From positions 1-5,791 of the forward strand of contig PEWF01000051.1 of the NCBI GenBank assembly GCA_002779595.1: a DNA stretch of 5,791 nucleotides, read 5' to 3'. This document shows, piece by piece, positions 5,504 through 5,791 of the stretch. Below the pieces are notes generated by a model that searched no databases, was not told the origin of the DNA, and saw nothing but the letters and a program-made list of their open reading frames with translations. Origin of the DNA: an archaeon CG07_land_8_20_14_0_80_38_8 (GTDB lineage Archaea; Nanobdellota; Nanobdellia; Tiddalikarchaeales; Tiddalikarchaeaceae). A program made the translations under genes and the position numbers. Positions within the stretch are counted from its first letter, which is position 1. Each line of letters begins with the position of its first letter.

Positions 5504-5791
5504 ATGATTATGAAGTTTAATTACAGGTATGTTAGTCCCAAAAAACCATTGAATAAATTAAGCAATGCAGACAGTATAACCAAAGAATACGATTCCAAAG
5601 AAAGTGCCAATAATTTATTTGTGTACTTCGGCAGCGAGTTTAACAAGCACGGCTTTGCTTTCACTAATGATTCTTTAAGGAAAGAGTTAGTAAAAGAGGG
5701 AAAAAAACATGATATTATAATTATTACAGATTATTTAGGATATGAAGAGCCGGGATTATTCCAGACAAACAAGCAATTAGTGAGGAAATCA
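5504..5791 (+). CDS. Unrecognised protein, N-terminal 96 residues only (cut by right edge)
   Basis: From ATG 5504 the frame stays open for 96 codons to the window end, so the C-terminus is missing. The alternative ATG 5510 (two codons later) fits the TATA spacing better and may be the true start; the reading frame is the same. Residues about 38-50 (LFVYFGSEFNKHG) and 69-77 (HDIIIITDY) look like beta strands separated by a helix (58-68), suggesting the start of an alpha/beta domain. No signal peptide or membrane segment is visible in the part present. I do not recognise the family, and I see no NurA signature despite the HerA-like gene just upstream. Its base composition and codon use resemble those of the upstream plus-strand genes. 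Confidence 0.75.
   Translation, partial: MIMKFNYRYVSPKKPLNKLSNADSITKEYDSKESANNLFVYFGSEFNKHGFAFTNDSLRKELVKEGKKHDIIIITDYLGYEEPGLFQTNKQLVRKS

Noticed and set aside
1..5791. CRISPR array, insertion sequence or toxin-antitoxin pair
   Set aside because: There are no regularly spaced near-identical DNA repeats, no transposase motif, no terminal inverted repeats, and no small overlapping gene pair.

Overview
The window looks like a piece of an AT-rich archaeal chromosome, most likely from a small-genome (DPANN-type) archaeon, although the lineage is an inference. The archaeal signs are direct. Every gene start has an A-rich/TATA-like box about 28-39 nt upstream and no Shine-Dalgarno sequence, which implies leaderless transcripts. 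There is a class II tRNA-Ser with G73 and no encoded CCA. The gene ends carry oligo-T runs of the archaeal terminator kind, and one gene encodes a HerA/DUF87-type ATPase.

Layout. Positions 1-2104 (minus strand) hold one long reading frame of at least 701 codons. It starts at 2104 and is still open at the left edge. Its N-terminal part is a coiled-coil-like segment and an unrecognised domain; residues 414-701 are nine degenerate helix-turn-helix repeats of a 31-residue base unit. Positions 2105-2230 contain its promoter and a small GC-rich island with two hairpins. Positions 2230-2313 (minus) are tRNA-Ser(CGA). Positions 2314-2399 are a compact divergent promoter region serving the tRNA leftwards and a protein gene rightwards.

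The right half is all on the plus strand. At 2400-3953 is a 517-residue membrane protein with an N-terminal zinc-ribbon-like motif and a site-2-protease-like (M50-like) core, in which the expected HELGH motif reads HELGY. At 4101-5465 is a complete 454-residue HerA/DUF87-family P-loop ATPase. From 5504 to the right edge is the start of an unrecognised gene. Each plus-strand gene has its own TATA-like box, so these are probably separate transcription units rather than an operon.

The points most worth a second look are the large repeat protein next to the tRNA 3' end (a possible mobile-island junction and a possible new alpha-solenoid family), the one-base loss of a metal ligand in the M50-like protein, and the C33 anticodon loop of the tRNA. 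No CRISPR array, insertion sequence, rRNA or replication origin is visible.
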